Shown here piece after piece: positions 16,917-25,351 of a stretch of 64,000 nt of DNA; positions within the stretch are counted from its first letter, which is position 1; every line of letters begins with the position of its first letter. The stretch covers positions 1 to 64,000 of the forward strand of contig NZ_FRAR01000026.1 of assembly GCF_900142375.1 (NCBI RefSeq). Direction: 5' to 3'. The notes under the pieces are model-generated. The model was not told where the DNA came from, searched no databases, and worked only from the letters and a program-made list of their open reading frames with translations. The position numbers and the translations under genes were made by a program. Origin of the DNA: Desulforamulus aeronauticus DSM 10349 (GTDB taxonomy: Bacteria > Bacillota > Desulfotomaculia > Desulfotomaculales > Desulfotomaculaceae).

Positions 16917-17774
16917 TTATACCTGACTGTCTCCTCCCTGAGGCACCCTTTCTCCCACTAGTTTTACATCGCTATATCGTCGACGCTGTTGCAAGGCCAA
17001 CGTGAATAAGAGAATTATCACGGAAGTCATTACGATGGCTCCCCCAGGAGCCAAGTTAATATAGAAGGAAGCAAAGAGCCCAATAATGATTGCCACTTCC
17101 CCCAGGATTACCGATATAATCATGGCCTCACGAAAGCTTTTAGCCAAACGCATAGCTGCTGCTACGGGCAAAACAATTAAAGAGGATACCAGCAGAATAC
17201 CTACCACCCTGATGGCAATGGCGATGGTAAGAGCCGTTAGAGCAGTAAAGGTAATGGTAATAATCTTAACCGGCATACCACTTAACTCTGCACCCTCTTC
17301 ATCAAAAGAGATGAAGAAGAGTTCTTTTTTTAACAGTAACACCAGCCCCAGGATGCTCAAGCCGGTTACTGCAATAATGATGAGATCTGTTTGATTAATG
17401 GCAACAATACTACCAAATAGATAACTCATAAAGCTGGCATTGTAACCCTTTCCAAGGTCCAACAGAATAGCCCCCAGAGCAATCCCCATCGACAATATTA
17501 TGGCAATAGAAATTTCCGAGTATGCTTTAAATACATCCCTTAATTTTTCAATACCCAGTGCCCCTGCCACGGCGAAAACCGAAGCCGATAAAATAGGATG
17601 CACCCCGCTCAAAAGTCCTGCCGCTACACCTGCTAAACAGACATGGGACAAGGCATCGGAAATCATGGACATTCTACGCAAGGCTACAAAGAGTCCCACC
17701 ACCGGACAGATCAACCCCACTATAATACCCGCAGCAAAGGCTCGCAGCATAAAATCATATTGAAATATCTCCAT
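16917..17774 (-). CDS. znuB: Zinc/manganese ABC transporter permease
   Basis: A 285-residue ABC-3 family integral membrane protein with about 8-9 hydrophobic spans and the conserved SDALSHVCLAGVAAG segment near residue 37. It forms the transmembrane channel for metal import with the ATPase and binding protein encoded upstream. It is the last gene of a zur-znuA-znuC-znuB operon, 12 bp after znuC. Zinc is favoured over manganese because of the regulator and the His-rich loop in the binding protein. Confidence 0.88.
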   Translation of the reverse strand: MEIFQYDFMLRAFAAGIIVGLICPVVGLFVALRRMSMISDALSHVCLAGVAAGLLSGVHPILSASVFAVAGALGIEKLRDVFKAYSEISIAIILSMGIALGAILLDLGKGYNASFMSYLFGSIVAINQTDLIIIAVTGLSILGLVLLLKKELFFISFDEEGAELSGMPVKIITITFTALTALTIAIAIRVVGILLVSSLIVLPVAAAMRLAKSFREAMIISVILGEVAIIIGLFASFYINLAPGGAIVMTSVIILLFTLALQQRRRYSDVKLVGERVPQGGDSQV

Positions 17775-17786
17775 CGTTCTCTCCCG

Positions 17787-18527
17787 TTATTTAGCCGCCT
17801 GGTAAGCCAACCTTTTGCTGCAGTTTTCTTGCAGACGAGGTATCTCGTAGGTATGGCAATTACAGGAGCAAATGTGTCGATCCAAGCAAACTTGCCTGGT
17901 AATAATGGAGGATAATCCCTCCAATTCATGAGAAACCATCAACATCGTCATATTTCTTTTCTGGTTTAGATCCTGTAGCAATCTATAAAATAAGGATTGG
18001 GCAGCAGCATCAACACCCACTGTTGGTTCATCGAAAATTAAAATTTCCGGCTCAGATACCAGTGCACGGGCGATAAAAACTCTTTGTTGCTGCCCACCGG
18101 ATAACATTCCCACCAGTTGGTTGCTGATATCCATCAACCCCACCAGTTCCAACACCCGCTCTACTTCTTGATAATCGCTGCCAGTAAAGGGCCGAAACAG
18201 TCCTCTGCGAGCCGCTCTACCGGAAGTTACCACCTCTCTTACGGTAGCTGGAAACTGATTGTTAAAATGATTGGCTTTCTGAGGGACATAACCAATTTTA
18301 TACTTTTCTTTTAGTTTACAAGGATCGGTGCCAAATATTGTTACGTGACCGGCATTAGGTTTTAGTTGTCCCATAATTAGCTTAAGCAGCGTGGATTTGC
18401 CGGAACCATTGGGTCCCACAATACCGACCAATTCACCCGTTTTTATGGTTAAATTAATGTCGTTTAGAACCGGATGGCAACCATAGGTAAAAAAAACATT
18501 CTGCAATTCTACAACAGTCTTCATCAT
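17787..18527 (-). CDS. znuC: Zinc ABC transporter ATP-binding protein
   Basis: A 246-residue ABC ATPase: Walker A GPNGSGKST near residue 37, Q-loop VPQKANHF, signature LSGGQQQR, Walker B ILIFDEPTVG and the switch His in VSHE. The C-terminal tail, HICSCNCHTYEIPRLQENC, carries four cysteines plus histidines, an unusual extension that could sense metal. Its start overlaps the znuA stop by 4 bases (ATGA), indicating translational coupling. Confidence 0.9.
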   Translation of the reverse strand: MMKTVVELQNVFFTYGCHPVLNDINLTIKTGELVGIVGPNGSGKSTLLKLIMGQLKPNAGHVTIFGTDPCKLKEKYKIGYVPQKANHFNNQFPATVREVVTSGRAARRGLFRPFTGSDYQEVERVLELVGLMDISNQLVGMLSGGQQQRVFIARALVSEPEILIFDEPTVGVDAAAQSLFYRLLQDLNQKRNMTMLMVSHELEGLSSIITRQVCLDRHICSCNCHTYEIPRLQENCSKRLAYQAAK

Positions 18528-19480
18528 ACGTTGACTCCCACGGCCAATTTTAAGTTCTTCAGATTCTCACCCATAACAGACAAATAATCTTTACCAGCTG
18601 CTATTTCTTCCTTAGTCAATCCACCCACAGGGTTTAACACCAAGGTCTTTGCCGATAGTTCACTGGCGAGGGCCTCCGATACCTTCGGACTGACTAATGA
18701 TTCAGTAAAAATATATTTGATCCCCTTTTCCCTAGCTAATTTTACAATCTCCGCCATATCATTAGGACTAGGTTCTACCTCCGGTGATAAGCCTCGAATG
18801 GCTACCTGCTTCAACCCATAACGATGTGCTAAGTAACCAAAGGCAGCATGGGAAACCACAAATTCTTTACCTTGGGCACCCGCCAGGGCAGTTTCATACT
18901 CCTTATGTAAGGCCAACAGTTGCTTTTTAAAGGCGGCCGCATTGGCTTGGTAGTAGGCTTTATTTTGCTCATCTGCCTGAACCAATCCAGATAAAATATG
19001 ATCCACCATGATCACCGCATTTAACGGGTCAACCCAAATATGGGGGTCTACCTTGGCATGGTGGTGGTCATCCTGTTGATTGCCATGGGCAGTCTGTTCT
19101 TCTTTAGCCGGAAGCAGTTCGATATTACGTCCGGCATTGACTAACACTTTGTTTTGATCAATGGAAGGCAATGTTTTTTCCAACCAAGGTTCAATGCCGC
19201 TGCCACAGTATATAAAAACAGCTGCTTTACCGAGATCCGCCAGGTTCCTGGGAGAAGGCTCCCATTCATGAGGTTCCCCACCAGCTGGTACCACATTTCT
19301 AACCTCTACTTTGTCGCCGCCAATTTTACGGGTAAAATCATAAAGGGGATAAATGCTGGTATAGACTACTATTTTATCTTTTACTTCAGCAGAGGTACGG
19401 TTATTAGCACAACCACTAAGAAAACTTGAAGATATGAAGACTAAAGCCAATATAACAACAGCTAACCTACCTCGTATCAT
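18524..19480 (-). CDS. znuA: Zinc ABC transporter substrate-binding lipoprotein
   Basis: About 318 residues. A lipoprotein signal peptide ends in the lipobox FLSGC. The cluster A-I metal-binding fold has the expected histidines (GEPHEWEPSP, DPHIWVDPLN, VSHAAFGYL) and the acidic residue in the C-terminal lobe (FTESL). A His-rich loop HGNQQDDHHHAKVDPH precedes the second ligand, typical for ZnuA and not for manganese-specific homologues. ATG 19480 is chosen because GGGGGAG is 4-5 nt upstream and the signal peptide starts there. The end of the regulator gene overlaps the upstream extension. Confidence 0.88.
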   Translation of the reverse strand: MIRGRLAVVILALVFISSSFLSGCANNRTSAEVKDKIVVYTSIYPLYDFTRKIGGDKVEVRNVVPAGGEPHEWEPSPRNLADLGKAAVFIYCGSGIEPWLEKTLPSIDQNKVLVNAGRNIELLPAKEEQTAHGNQQDDHHHAKVDPHIWVDPLNAVIMVDHILSGLVQADEQNKAYYQANAAAFKKQLLALHKEYETALAGAQGKEFVVSHAAFGYLAHRYGLKQVAIRGLSPEVEPSPNDMAEIVKLAREKGIKYIFTESLVSPKVSEALASELSAKTLVLNPVGGLTKEEIAAGKDYLSVMGENLKNLKLAVGVNV

Positions 19481-19490
19481 AGCTCTCCCC

Positions 19491-19907
19491 CTATTGCATA
19501 CAGTTTGCACAAATACCAAAAATTTCAAAACTATGCTTCTGTACTTTAAAGTTTTTAATATGCTGTTTATCTAAAAAATCCAATGGACAGAATTCTATCT
19601 CCTGGGAACCACCGCACTTGGTGCAAATCAGATGGTGATGGTGCTGTGAGTTGTTGATCTCAAACAAGCTTTTCCGGTCACCAAAATTTAATTCCGTTAA
19701 GATACCCAGTTTTTGCAACATTGATAGATTACGGTAGACCGTATCCAGACTCATACTGGGAAATTTAACGGTGATTCTTCTGTGTACCTCTTCGGCACTC
19801 AAATGAAGATCTTGACTTTCGAGAAAAACCTTTATTATTTCCTGCCTCTGAGGGGTAATTTTTACCCCTTTGGCCTGTAATTGCTCAATAAAATAGTTAA
19901 TTGGCAA
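19491..19907 (-). CDS. Fur-family transcriptional regulator, probably Zur
   Basis: A 138-residue Fur-type repressor. The N-terminal winged helix contains GVKITPQRQEIIKVF and PSMSLDTVYRNLSML. The hinge metal site QHHHHLICTKCGG provides histidines and the first CxxC, and FGICANC the second CxxC (structural zinc). It begins the metal-uptake operon, so zinc-responsive Zur is the most likely identity; PerR or Fur are alternatives not excluded by sequence. An AT-rich imperfect palindrome (TAATAATTCCTAATTA, about 19918-19933) just upstream of the start could be its operator. Confidence 0.8.
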   Translation of the reverse strand: MPINYFIEQLQAKGVKITPQRQEIIKVFLESQDLHLSAEEVHRRITVKFPSMSLDTVYRNLSMLQKLGILTELNFGDRKSLFEINNSQHHHHLICTKCGGSQEIEFCPLDFLDKQHIKNFKVQKHSFEIFGICANCMQ

Positions 19908-19936
19908 AGTATACTCCTCCTAATTAGGAATTATTA

Positions 19937-20308
19937 CTATTTAAGATTACACCTCTTTTTTTTCTCTGTCAATTGCTTGGCTGGTAAACCCCAATTATTG
20001 TTTTTTATGCAAAGAAACCATAAACCAATAAGCATACAAATCATACTTAAAAACCATGATACGCCTATTAAAGCAATGGTCACTGAATTATTAATTGAAG
20101 ATGCTATATCCAGGCCATAATTTTGTCTAAGAAATTTTACGAACAATAATAAAGATATTGTCAAGAAAATAAACTGACAGATAAACCATGCTAAATTCCT
20201 TTTATATCTATGCCACAGTATGATGATAGAAAGTAAACAAAAGAAAATCACAAGAATAGAACAAATAAAAAACAAAGGTATAGTTTCTTCTTCCATGAAT
20301 ATACCCAT
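19937..20308 (-). CDS. Small hypothetical membrane protein
   Basis: A 123-residue protein with about four hydrophobic spans (LFFICSILVIFFCLLSIIIL, FICQFIFLTISLLLFV, TIALIGVSWFLSMICMLI) and a lysine-rich end. No family is recognised. The ORF is open and has normal local composition but a weak RBS, so it is plausible rather than certain. It lies between the regulator gene and a degenerate toxin-antitoxin pair. Confidence 0.45.
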   Translation of the reverse strand: MGIFMEEETIPLFFICSILVIFFCLLSIIILWHRYKRNLAWFICQFIFLTISLLLFVKFLRQNYGLDIASSINNSVTIALIGVSWFLSMICMLIGLWFLCIKNNNWGLPAKQLTEKKKRCNLK

Positions 20309-20338
20309 TTTGTATTTATTCCTCTCTCAAAGTTTAAT

Positions 20339-20656
20339 TTAGCGTAGGACAATCGTTGTTTTATTGCTGAATTTATTCAAATTTGATTGCCGGTGTCTCC
20401 TCCTAATAATAAATTCTAGAATTCCCAGACTGCTAAAGGACTCCCAGGCAATCTCCGCCTGTTCCAAAGTAATCATTTTTTTGCTAATTTTTTTACGTAG
20501 TACACTGCCTATCTCTGCCCATGCAAAGCTCGGAAGCACTACGGTTTGCTTGTTATTCAAAACCCTCTCAATCAGCAGAGCCGCTTTATCACTGTTTTCT
20601 TCCCGTACCAGCAACTTAATCAGTACGCTACTATCTAGACAAATGTAGCTTCTCAT
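20339..20656 (-). pseudogene. PIN-domain (VapC-type) toxin, C-terminally degenerate
   Basis: The first about 80 residues match a PIN-domain ribonuclease: an N-terminal CLDSSVLIKLL with the catalytic D8, and SFAWAEIGSVL with the acidic E48. The remaining tail (IIRRRHRQSNLNKFSNK) does not resemble the family and stops at 105 residues, where VapC proteins usually have 130-140 with a further catalytic aspartate. A truncation or frameshift near residue 80 is likely, leaving an inactive toxin. Its ATG overlaps the stop of an antitoxin-like frame. Confidence 0.6.
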
Positions 20657-20841
20657 ATTCTTTCCTCCCCTTCCCTCAACTGCCTGATGAGGGGAGTAGA
20701 ATCCGGCTGCAGGTTCATTTGTCCTCTCAACCGGGATAATCGATCTAATGCCTTTTTCGTAGACTCCATTTTTTCATACTCGGCTGCATTTTTTACCTTT
20801 TCCTGTAATTCTTCAAAAGCTTTCGCATCAATGATGTATAT
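20653..20841 (-). pseudogene. VapB-like antitoxin remnant lacking a start codon
   Basis: An open frame reading IDAKAFEELQEKVKNAAEY and ending REGEERI* overlaps the PIN gene start by ATGA, the usual antitoxin-toxin coupling. Upstream it meets a stop codon without any ATG/GTG/TTG at its beginning. The first internal ATG (MESTKKALDRL) would leave only 38 residues. The 3' end of the HEAT-repeat gene overlaps the missing N-terminus, suggesting the antitoxin was cut by rearrangement. Confidence 0.5.
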
Positions 20842-21418
20842 TTAGCAAAGTAGGTAATGCTGTTGAGTCTCCTAGTTCACCCAAAGCAATTATGGCCTCT
20901 AAAGAACTTCCGTATTTTTTTACATCGTTAATAATTGGTTTTACTGCTCTTTTATCTCCAATTTTACCTAATGCTCTTATAGCATCTAATCGGATAGATG
21001 TATTCCCCTTATTTAATGAATTTATGAGAGGCAATACAGCTTTTGGATCGCCGATTTCCCCCAAGATGTTTGCAACCCTTGTAAAAATAATATCATTGAC
21101 ATCTTCAAGACAAGTTTCTAGCAAGCGAACAAGGGGTTTTACTGTTTGAGTTCCAATCTTCACCAAGGCTTTTGACACTTCATCGCTAATTTGATAGCTG
21201 TCCTGGTTTGATAGAACGTTTATTAAGGGTACCACTGCACTTTGACCTATTTTTCCTAATGCCTCAATCGCATTATTCTTTACTACCCCTTCTTCGTCTA
21301 ATAGTGCATCTATGAGCGGAAAGACAGCGGTCAAATCACCTACTTCACCTAGTTCTTTAGCGGCGTTTGCACGGGTTTTCCAGTACACATCCTTCAGGTT
21401 TTTAATTAATGTTTCCAT
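20828..21418 (-). CDS. HEAT-repeat protein
   Basis: A 196-residue protein made of about six HEAT/PBS-lyase repeats of roughly 31 residues, each with a core like AVFPLIDALLDEEGVVKNNA followed by I-x-A-L-G-K-I-G. It is all-helical and soluble, with no signal or catalytic residue. Such proteins are scaffolds or, in some relatives, lyases for bilin attachment; no partner is evident here. Its 3' end overlaps the antitoxin remnant. Confidence 0.8.
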   Translation of the reverse strand: METLIKNLKDVYWKTRANAAKELGEVGDLTAVFPLIDALLDEEGVVKNNAIEALGKIGQSAVVPLINVLSNQDSYQISDEVSKALVKIGTQTVKPLVRLLETCLEDVNDIIFTRVANILGEIGDPKAVLPLINSLNKGNTSIRLDAIRALGKIGDKRAVKPIINDVKKYGSSLEAIIALGELGDSTALPTLLNIHH

Positions 21419-21830
21419 AATATTTCCCTACCATCTCTATACATATCATTAATAATTGCTAAGTAATAATTTGAGACCACTAAAAGGCTGAATAAAAAGA
21501 TAATTAATATTTTATTACTTTTTCTAATTTCTGTAACAGCAATTATTTGAACCCTCCATGTGGAAGGAATTGTTTAAGTTTAAGGATTGTAGTTTGTTAT
21601 CGGAATATCGATGCGACTGTAAAAAACGCCATTTAAAGTTCCACTGTAATGGCGTATGTCAGAACCCCGGGGTTATCCGGTTAATCATAATACATAGGAC
21701 TAATGACCTGCTGGGTCTGGCGAAAGATGTCCACCTGGTTGCTCACCCAATTCTAGGACCAACCCCTGGTTAAACTCGGATACTGTAATTAGTAAATACT
21801 TGGCCATTCTGGCTAAAACAAAATGAGGAT

Positions 21831-21947
21831 TTACAGTCTGTCATAGAGATTGATTATCGTTCCTGCAGCGTCAATAATGCCAATAATGTTACCGTTAGGA
21901 AGTAGGTGCAGTTGGACTTCTTTGGTGTTGACCAATCTCGTTAGTTG
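21831..21947 (-). pseudogene. C-terminal coding remnant
   Basis: The minus strand reads LVNTKEVQLHLLPNGNIIGI followed by IDAAGTIINLYDRL and a TAA at 21831. The strand/turn pattern (PNGNIIGIIDAAG) looks like a genuine protein end, but there is no start codon or RBS upstream. I cannot name the parent family. Confidence 0.35.
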
Positions 21948-21966
21948 GTTAGTTTATTGTAGCCGT

Positions 21967-21992
21967 AACACACAAGAACCGTCCCCCTGTGT
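21967..21992. repeat. REP-like short palindrome
   Basis: AACACACAAGAACCGTCCC followed by CCTGTGTT forms an imperfect hairpin with AACACA/TGTGTT arms. Similar CACAAGAACCGTCCCC elements accompany REP-associated (RAYT) transposases in Clostridia, recalled from general knowledge. Only one copy was noticed and no transposase gene is nearby. Confidence 0.35.
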
Positions 21993-22016
21993 TTCTTTTT
22001 TCTTGGTTTAGTAAGT

Positions 22017-22057
22017 AAAAAACCCAGTTCTCAGGGTTTCACTGAAAACTGAGTTTT
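22017..22057 (-). terminator. Terminator, minus strand
   Basis: AAAACTCAGTTTTCAG / CTGAGAACTGGGTTTT (one mismatch) is followed on the minus strand by a T run and lies downstream of the 22198-22614 gene. Confidence 0.6.
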
Positions 22058-22197
22058 ACGCTATTACACAAGTTAATTTAGGTTTGTCTGCAAAGCGTAG
22101 ATTGACCTATTCCTCGGTAGGATAAAGGCTTATTTAAATATTCAAGGTATTAAAAACCAATTACAAATCAGTATACTTCCATAAGACTGTTTAACCG

Positions 22198-22614
22198 TTA
22201 ATTATCATCCGATACATAAATTTCATGACCTTGTTCAATCTTAAAGGTTCCGATAACGGTCTTACCATCTGAAGCATACAAGTTTATCTTTCTAACCTTA
22301 GGGGTTTTACGCATTAACTCCGTAGCTTCCTCTGGTGTCTTCGGGATAGGGCCATCAAGTTCTGTCTTTAGAACATAACCAACAGTACCATTTTCATCTT
22401 CAGCTTGAATTAAATCAGGTTCTAACTCTGGAGAGGGCGCATACAAAGCAGAACCATACGTCTGGCCACCAGCATTTTTCTTGTATACGGGTGCTTTATT
22501 TTGATCAGACAAGGTGTCAGCTTTTGCATGATTAAAACCAACAGTTCCTGCTATTAAACCAACAACAAGAGCAGTACTTAACAGTGCTGTCCGTCCTATA
22601 TTCGGCTTAAACAT
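22198..22614 (-). CDS. Secreted hypothetical protein
   Basis: A 138-residue protein with a signal peptide (MFKPNIGRTALLSTALVVGL, cleavage after HAKA). The mature part is acidic, ending in a segment VIGTFKIEQGHEIYVSDDN. It has no cysteines or anchor. It is 15 bp downstream of another small secreted protein gene, so they are probably co-transcribed. I do not recognise the family. With the ECF sigma/anti-sigma pair nearby, it may belong to an envelope-response set, which is inference. Confidence 0.65.
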   Translation of the reverse strand: MFKPNIGRTALLSTALVVGLIAGTVGFNHAKADTLSDQNKAPVYKKNAGGQTYGSALYAPSPELEPDLIQAEDENGTVGYVLKTELDGPIPKTPEEATELMRKTPKVRKINLYASDGKTVIGTFKIEQGHEIYVSDDN

Positions 22615-22629
22615 TATATTATTCCCTCC

Positions 22630-23076
22630 TTAGTAATTAACATTAGGGCTCTGATTTGAGGAATACGTAATATACCCTGTACCCGTATAAGCTCGTGTAT
22701 CGCCTTTAGAGTAGTATGTGTCATGGGTATAGTAGTTTGGTGTAACGACACCATATCCCCCAGTCTTCATGTCATTATACTTAAAACCAGTACTAGTCTT
22801 TAAAGATCCGGCTGAGTTATATAGTTTAGCATCAACACCGATATACGACACAGGTACTTGTACGCTACCAGATACCCTCGCAGTTGTACTGGCCCAAACA
22901 CCGGAAGAACTATTAGTATAACCTACACTCGACTGGTTCGTATAGCTGTACCCTCCAACTGGTCCATAAGATTTTGATGTACCATCTGCCACAAGTGCAA
23001 ATGCTGTGGCACTTATTGATAGCAAGACACTCATTACAAAAACGCAGAAAGCAACTCTAAAATCTCTTCGTTTCAT
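22630..23076 (-). CDS. Secreted Ser/Thr/Tyr-rich hypothetical protein
   Basis: About 148 residues with a signal peptide (MKRRDFRVAFCVFVMSVLLS, cleavage near ATAFA). The mature protein is rich in Ser, Thr, Gly and Tyr (GGYSYTNQSSVGYTNSSSG), has no cysteine and looks beta-rich. ATG 23076 is chosen because GGGAG lies 8 nt upstream; the longer frame to 23139 adds a second hydrophobic stretch without an RBS. Function unknown. The composition resembles the secreted protein at 24815-25252. Confidence 0.65.
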   Translation of the reverse strand: MKRRDFRVAFCVFVMSVLLSISATAFALVADGTSKSYGPVGGYSYTNQSSVGYTNSSSGVWASTTARVSGSVQVPVSYIGVDAKLYNSAGSLKTSTGFKYNDMKTGGYGVVTPNYYTHDTYYSKGDTRAYTGTGYITYSSNQSPNVNY

Positions 23077-23525
23077 TTCCAACGCTCCCATCATTAATAT
23101 TAACATAAGAATAACAAAATGTGGCTTATACATATGCAAGTTTACCTAAAAACCATGTAAATGTGAGCCGCTTTATAATCCACTCGAACCACGTTTTGTC
23201 CATCCATTGGAATCACCCCTCTTCCGACTTATACTAAAAGTTTCGATTTATAACTAGATAAAAAAAGGGAGAGTTTAGTTTCAAAAATACTTCCAATTAT
23301 TTCGACAATATTCGAAAGTATAATTTCCCAGATGATTTCGTTTATCTTTGAATATAGATCCCACTACTTTCCAGTAACTATCTAGAATCAAGGACGCAAA
23401 GATGCTTGGCTCTCGAAGGGATTGTAATTAATTAGTTACGCTGACAGCTTGATAATTATAAGAGGAATATAATCATAACTTGTAGAAATATATCATATAT
23501 TTTTTGAATCTCTTGGGGGTCCACT
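23077..23525. other. Intergenic region upstream of ECF sigma gene
   Basis: AT-rich region between divergent transcripts. An isolated AAGGACGCAAAG at about 23389-23400 resembles one strand of the c-di-GMP-I riboswitch core, but the matching GGGCAAACC-type half is absent. No terminator or gene is recognisable. Confidence 0.3.
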
Positions 23526-24110
23526 ATGTCTATATTTAAAAAGCTTTTCACCAAAAAGAGGCCTATTGTTAATAAAGATTTTAGTAAACTTATTTTTGAA
23601 CTACATTATAAATCAGCCTATTATGCTGCCTATTTCTATTGTGGAGATGCAACTATTGCTGAAGAAGCTGCTCAGGAAGCAATTTTTAAAGCTATTCAAA
23701 ATATAGACCAACTAAGAGATCCAGATAAAATTGAGGCATGGATAAAGAAAATAACCATAAATAATGTCAACAGTATACTTAATAAACATAAAAAAGTGAT
23801 TAGTATTGATCTCTTGGAACACATTGTTGACCCTATTGAAAACTCCCCGGAGTATGTGGTAGCTTCACAGGACACCATAACAACGGTAAAAAATGCAATT
23901 GGTTCTCTAGACCCTGATATGAAACAAGTCATTCAACTGTATTATTATGAGGAACTCAAAGTAAAGGATATTTCCATATTGCTTCAGAAACCCGAAGGTA
24001 CTGTCAAAACTTTATTGCACAGAGCAAGAGGCCTTATTAAAAAGTACTTGATTAAAAAAGGATACCTGCTAAATAATCTGGAGGGTGATTTGAAAGTTGA
24101 AAAGCGATAA
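23526..24110 (+). CDS. ECF-type RNA polymerase sigma factor
   Basis: A 194-residue sigma-70 family protein with region 2 (about 25-95: YYAAYFYCGDATIAEEAAQE, then NIDQLRDPDKIEAWIKKI) and region 4 (about 130-185: DPDMKQVIQLYYYEELKVKD, then LLQKPEGTVKTLLHRARGLI). No regions 1 or 3, hence ECF class. GGGGGTCC precedes the ATG. The following gene overlaps its end and encodes a membrane protein with an anti-sigma layout. A stress- or envelope-responsive regulon is likely; its targets may include the secreted-protein genes on either side. Confidence 0.85.
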   Translation: MSIFKKLFTKKRPIVNKDFSKLIFELHYKSAYYAAYFYCGDATIAEEAAQEAIFKAIQNIDQLRDPDKIEAWIKKITINNVNSILNKHKKVISIDLLEHIVDPIENSPEYVVASQDTITTVKNAIGSLDPDMKQVIQLYYYEELKVKDISILLQKPEGTVKTLLHRARGLIKKYLIKKGYLLNNLEGDLKVEKR

Positions 24111-24828
24111 ATATCATTCTGTTGACGAATTAATTAAAAGATCCCTAAAAGAGCAGCTTGAAGAAAATATAGATGTGGATATGGAGCTTGCTTGGGAGAA
24201 ATATAACAAAAGGTACCACCAGGAGCCTAAAAAGTTATCGAAATGGCCTGTTATTGCTTGTTCATTTGTTCTCTGTCTGGTAGTGGGTTTTTGGTTAATG
24301 CCTAAAGAGGGTACAGCCTTAAACCTAAAATTTTTCGAGTCCATCTGCACCTTTGTAACTGGCAAGGTTCAAACCGTCCAGATCTCATTTGGCACTCAGA
24401 AAAATGCTAAAGACTTGGATAACCCCTTAAAACCAGAAGTTAGCCAAGCCTTAGCTACAGTGCCATATGAAGTGTTATTACCTTATGACTTAGCCGGTCA
24501 ATATACCATTGAAAAAGCGTTAATTGAAGAGGTTGGGGATTCGACAAAGGTTATACTTTTCCTTGAAACTACTAACCTAGAAAGGTTAACCATTAGCGAG
24601 GTTAATATTATTGGCGATTTTAATCAGGCTATAGCTTATGATACAGAAGACGCAGTCATGGAGAACGTGAATGTCATGGGCCAAGAGGCTAATTTACTCC
24701 TTTTTAAAGATGGGAAAAAGCAATTATTATGGGTTGACCGGGATATCTTTGTAACAATCACTGGTTCATTAAGTGAGAAAGACTTATTTGTGTTAGCTGG
24801 CTCATTAAGAAGAATTACTTTACAGTAA
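24097..24828 (+). CDS. Membrane-anchored anti-sigma factor-like protein (DUF4367-like)
   Basis: A 243-residue single-span protein: a cytoplasmic N-terminus of about 50 residues (VDELIKRSLKEQLEENIDVD), one transmembrane span near 51-68 (WPVIACSFVLCLVVGFWLM) and an extracytoplasmic domain ending in ITGSLSEKDLFVLAGSLRRI, typical of DUF4367 proteins coded after ECF sigma genes. The TTG 24097 start lies inside the last codons of the sigma gene, preceded by GGAGG. It would hold the sigma factor at the membrane until a signal arrives. Its last 14 bases overlap the end of the convergent gene. Confidence 0.75.
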   Translation: MKSDKYHSVDELIKRSLKEQLEENIDVDMELAWEKYNKRYHQEPKKLSKWPVIACSFVLCLVVGFWLMPKEGTALNLKFFESICTFVTGKVQTVQISFGTQKNAKDLDNPLKPEVSQALATVPYEVLLPYDLAGQYTIEKALIEEVGDSTKVILFLETTNLERLTISEVNIIGDFNQAIAYDTEDAVMENVNVMGQEANLLLFKDGKKQLLWVDRDIFVTITGSLSEKDLFVLAGSLRRITLQ

Positions 24829-25252
24829 AGGAACTTGTGTAGGAATAGGCAGTCTCTGTAGTGCCACCGTTATCCGCCCTATGGAGACATTTTACCCGAT
24901 AAGTTGTCCCAGATGTACCCGTATAACTCCCACTGGTACTAGAATAGGTATCATTCTGAACACTACTTTGCCATTCCTTAACAACTGACCAACCACTTGA
25001 AGTCTTTTTCTCTAAATATACTGTAGTAGTTATTTTGCTTACCTTCGAGTAAGTTTGCGTTGTACCCGAGGCTCCTATGCTACTTCCATTCAGTGTATAC
25101 AGGCAAGAGCAGTCAAACAGGTACTGGTAAGCCATCGGTGTTACGACCTCTACTACATCATTCTCATTCTCTTGTGCCATTACGGGTTGCCCGAGGGTAA
25201 GGAACATCAACCCTACCAGTAAAACCACCAGTGATTTGATTTTTTGGAACAT
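24815..25252 (-). CDS. Secreted hypothetical protein with two internal cysteines (DUF6147-like)
   Basis: About 145 residues with a signal peptide (MFQKIKSLVVLLVGLMFLTL, cleavage near PVMA). The mature part contains FDCSCLY and a later lone cysteine in YRVKCLHRAD, and is Ser/Thr/Tyr-rich, resembling small exported Firmicute proteins of the DUF6147 type. ATG 25252 is chosen for GGGAGGT 7 nt upstream. The gene converges on, and overlaps by 14 bp, the anti-sigma gene, so transcription of one could affect the other. Confidence 0.65.
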   Translation of the reverse strand: MFQKIKSLVVLLVGLMFLTLGQPVMAQENENDVVEVVTPMAYQYLFDCSCLYTLNGSSIGASGTTQTYSKVSKITTTVYLEKKTSSGWSVVKEWQSSVQNDTYSSTSGSYTGTSGTTYRVKCLHRADNGGTTETAYSYTSSFTVK

Positions 25253-25351
25253 TAAAGCTACCTCCCTTAATTTATTTTTCAATACTTGGATAAGGAAGGT
25301 AGCTTTTTGGTTTCAAAATTTTTTAATTTACTACACAAAATTTATTTTTCT

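Larger units (their letters stand above)
21419..22016. other. Gene-poor accessory region with coding remnants
   Basis: About 600 bp without a credible complete gene. The plus-strand 71-codon frame at 21558-21773 has no RBS or recognisable product. On the minus strand a 35-codon frame (21700-21807, starting MAKYLLITVSEF) and a fragment at 21831-21935 look like remnants. A short inverted repeat lies at 21967-21992. Confidence 0.4.

Noticed and set aside
21558-21773. 71-codon plus-strand frame
   Set aside because: No RBS, no family resemblance, and it overlaps minus-strand coding remnants.
23380-23460. GGACGCAAAG motif considered as a c-di-GMP-I riboswitch
   Set aside because: Only one half of the core is present; the GGGCAAACC-type strand and the second stem are missing.
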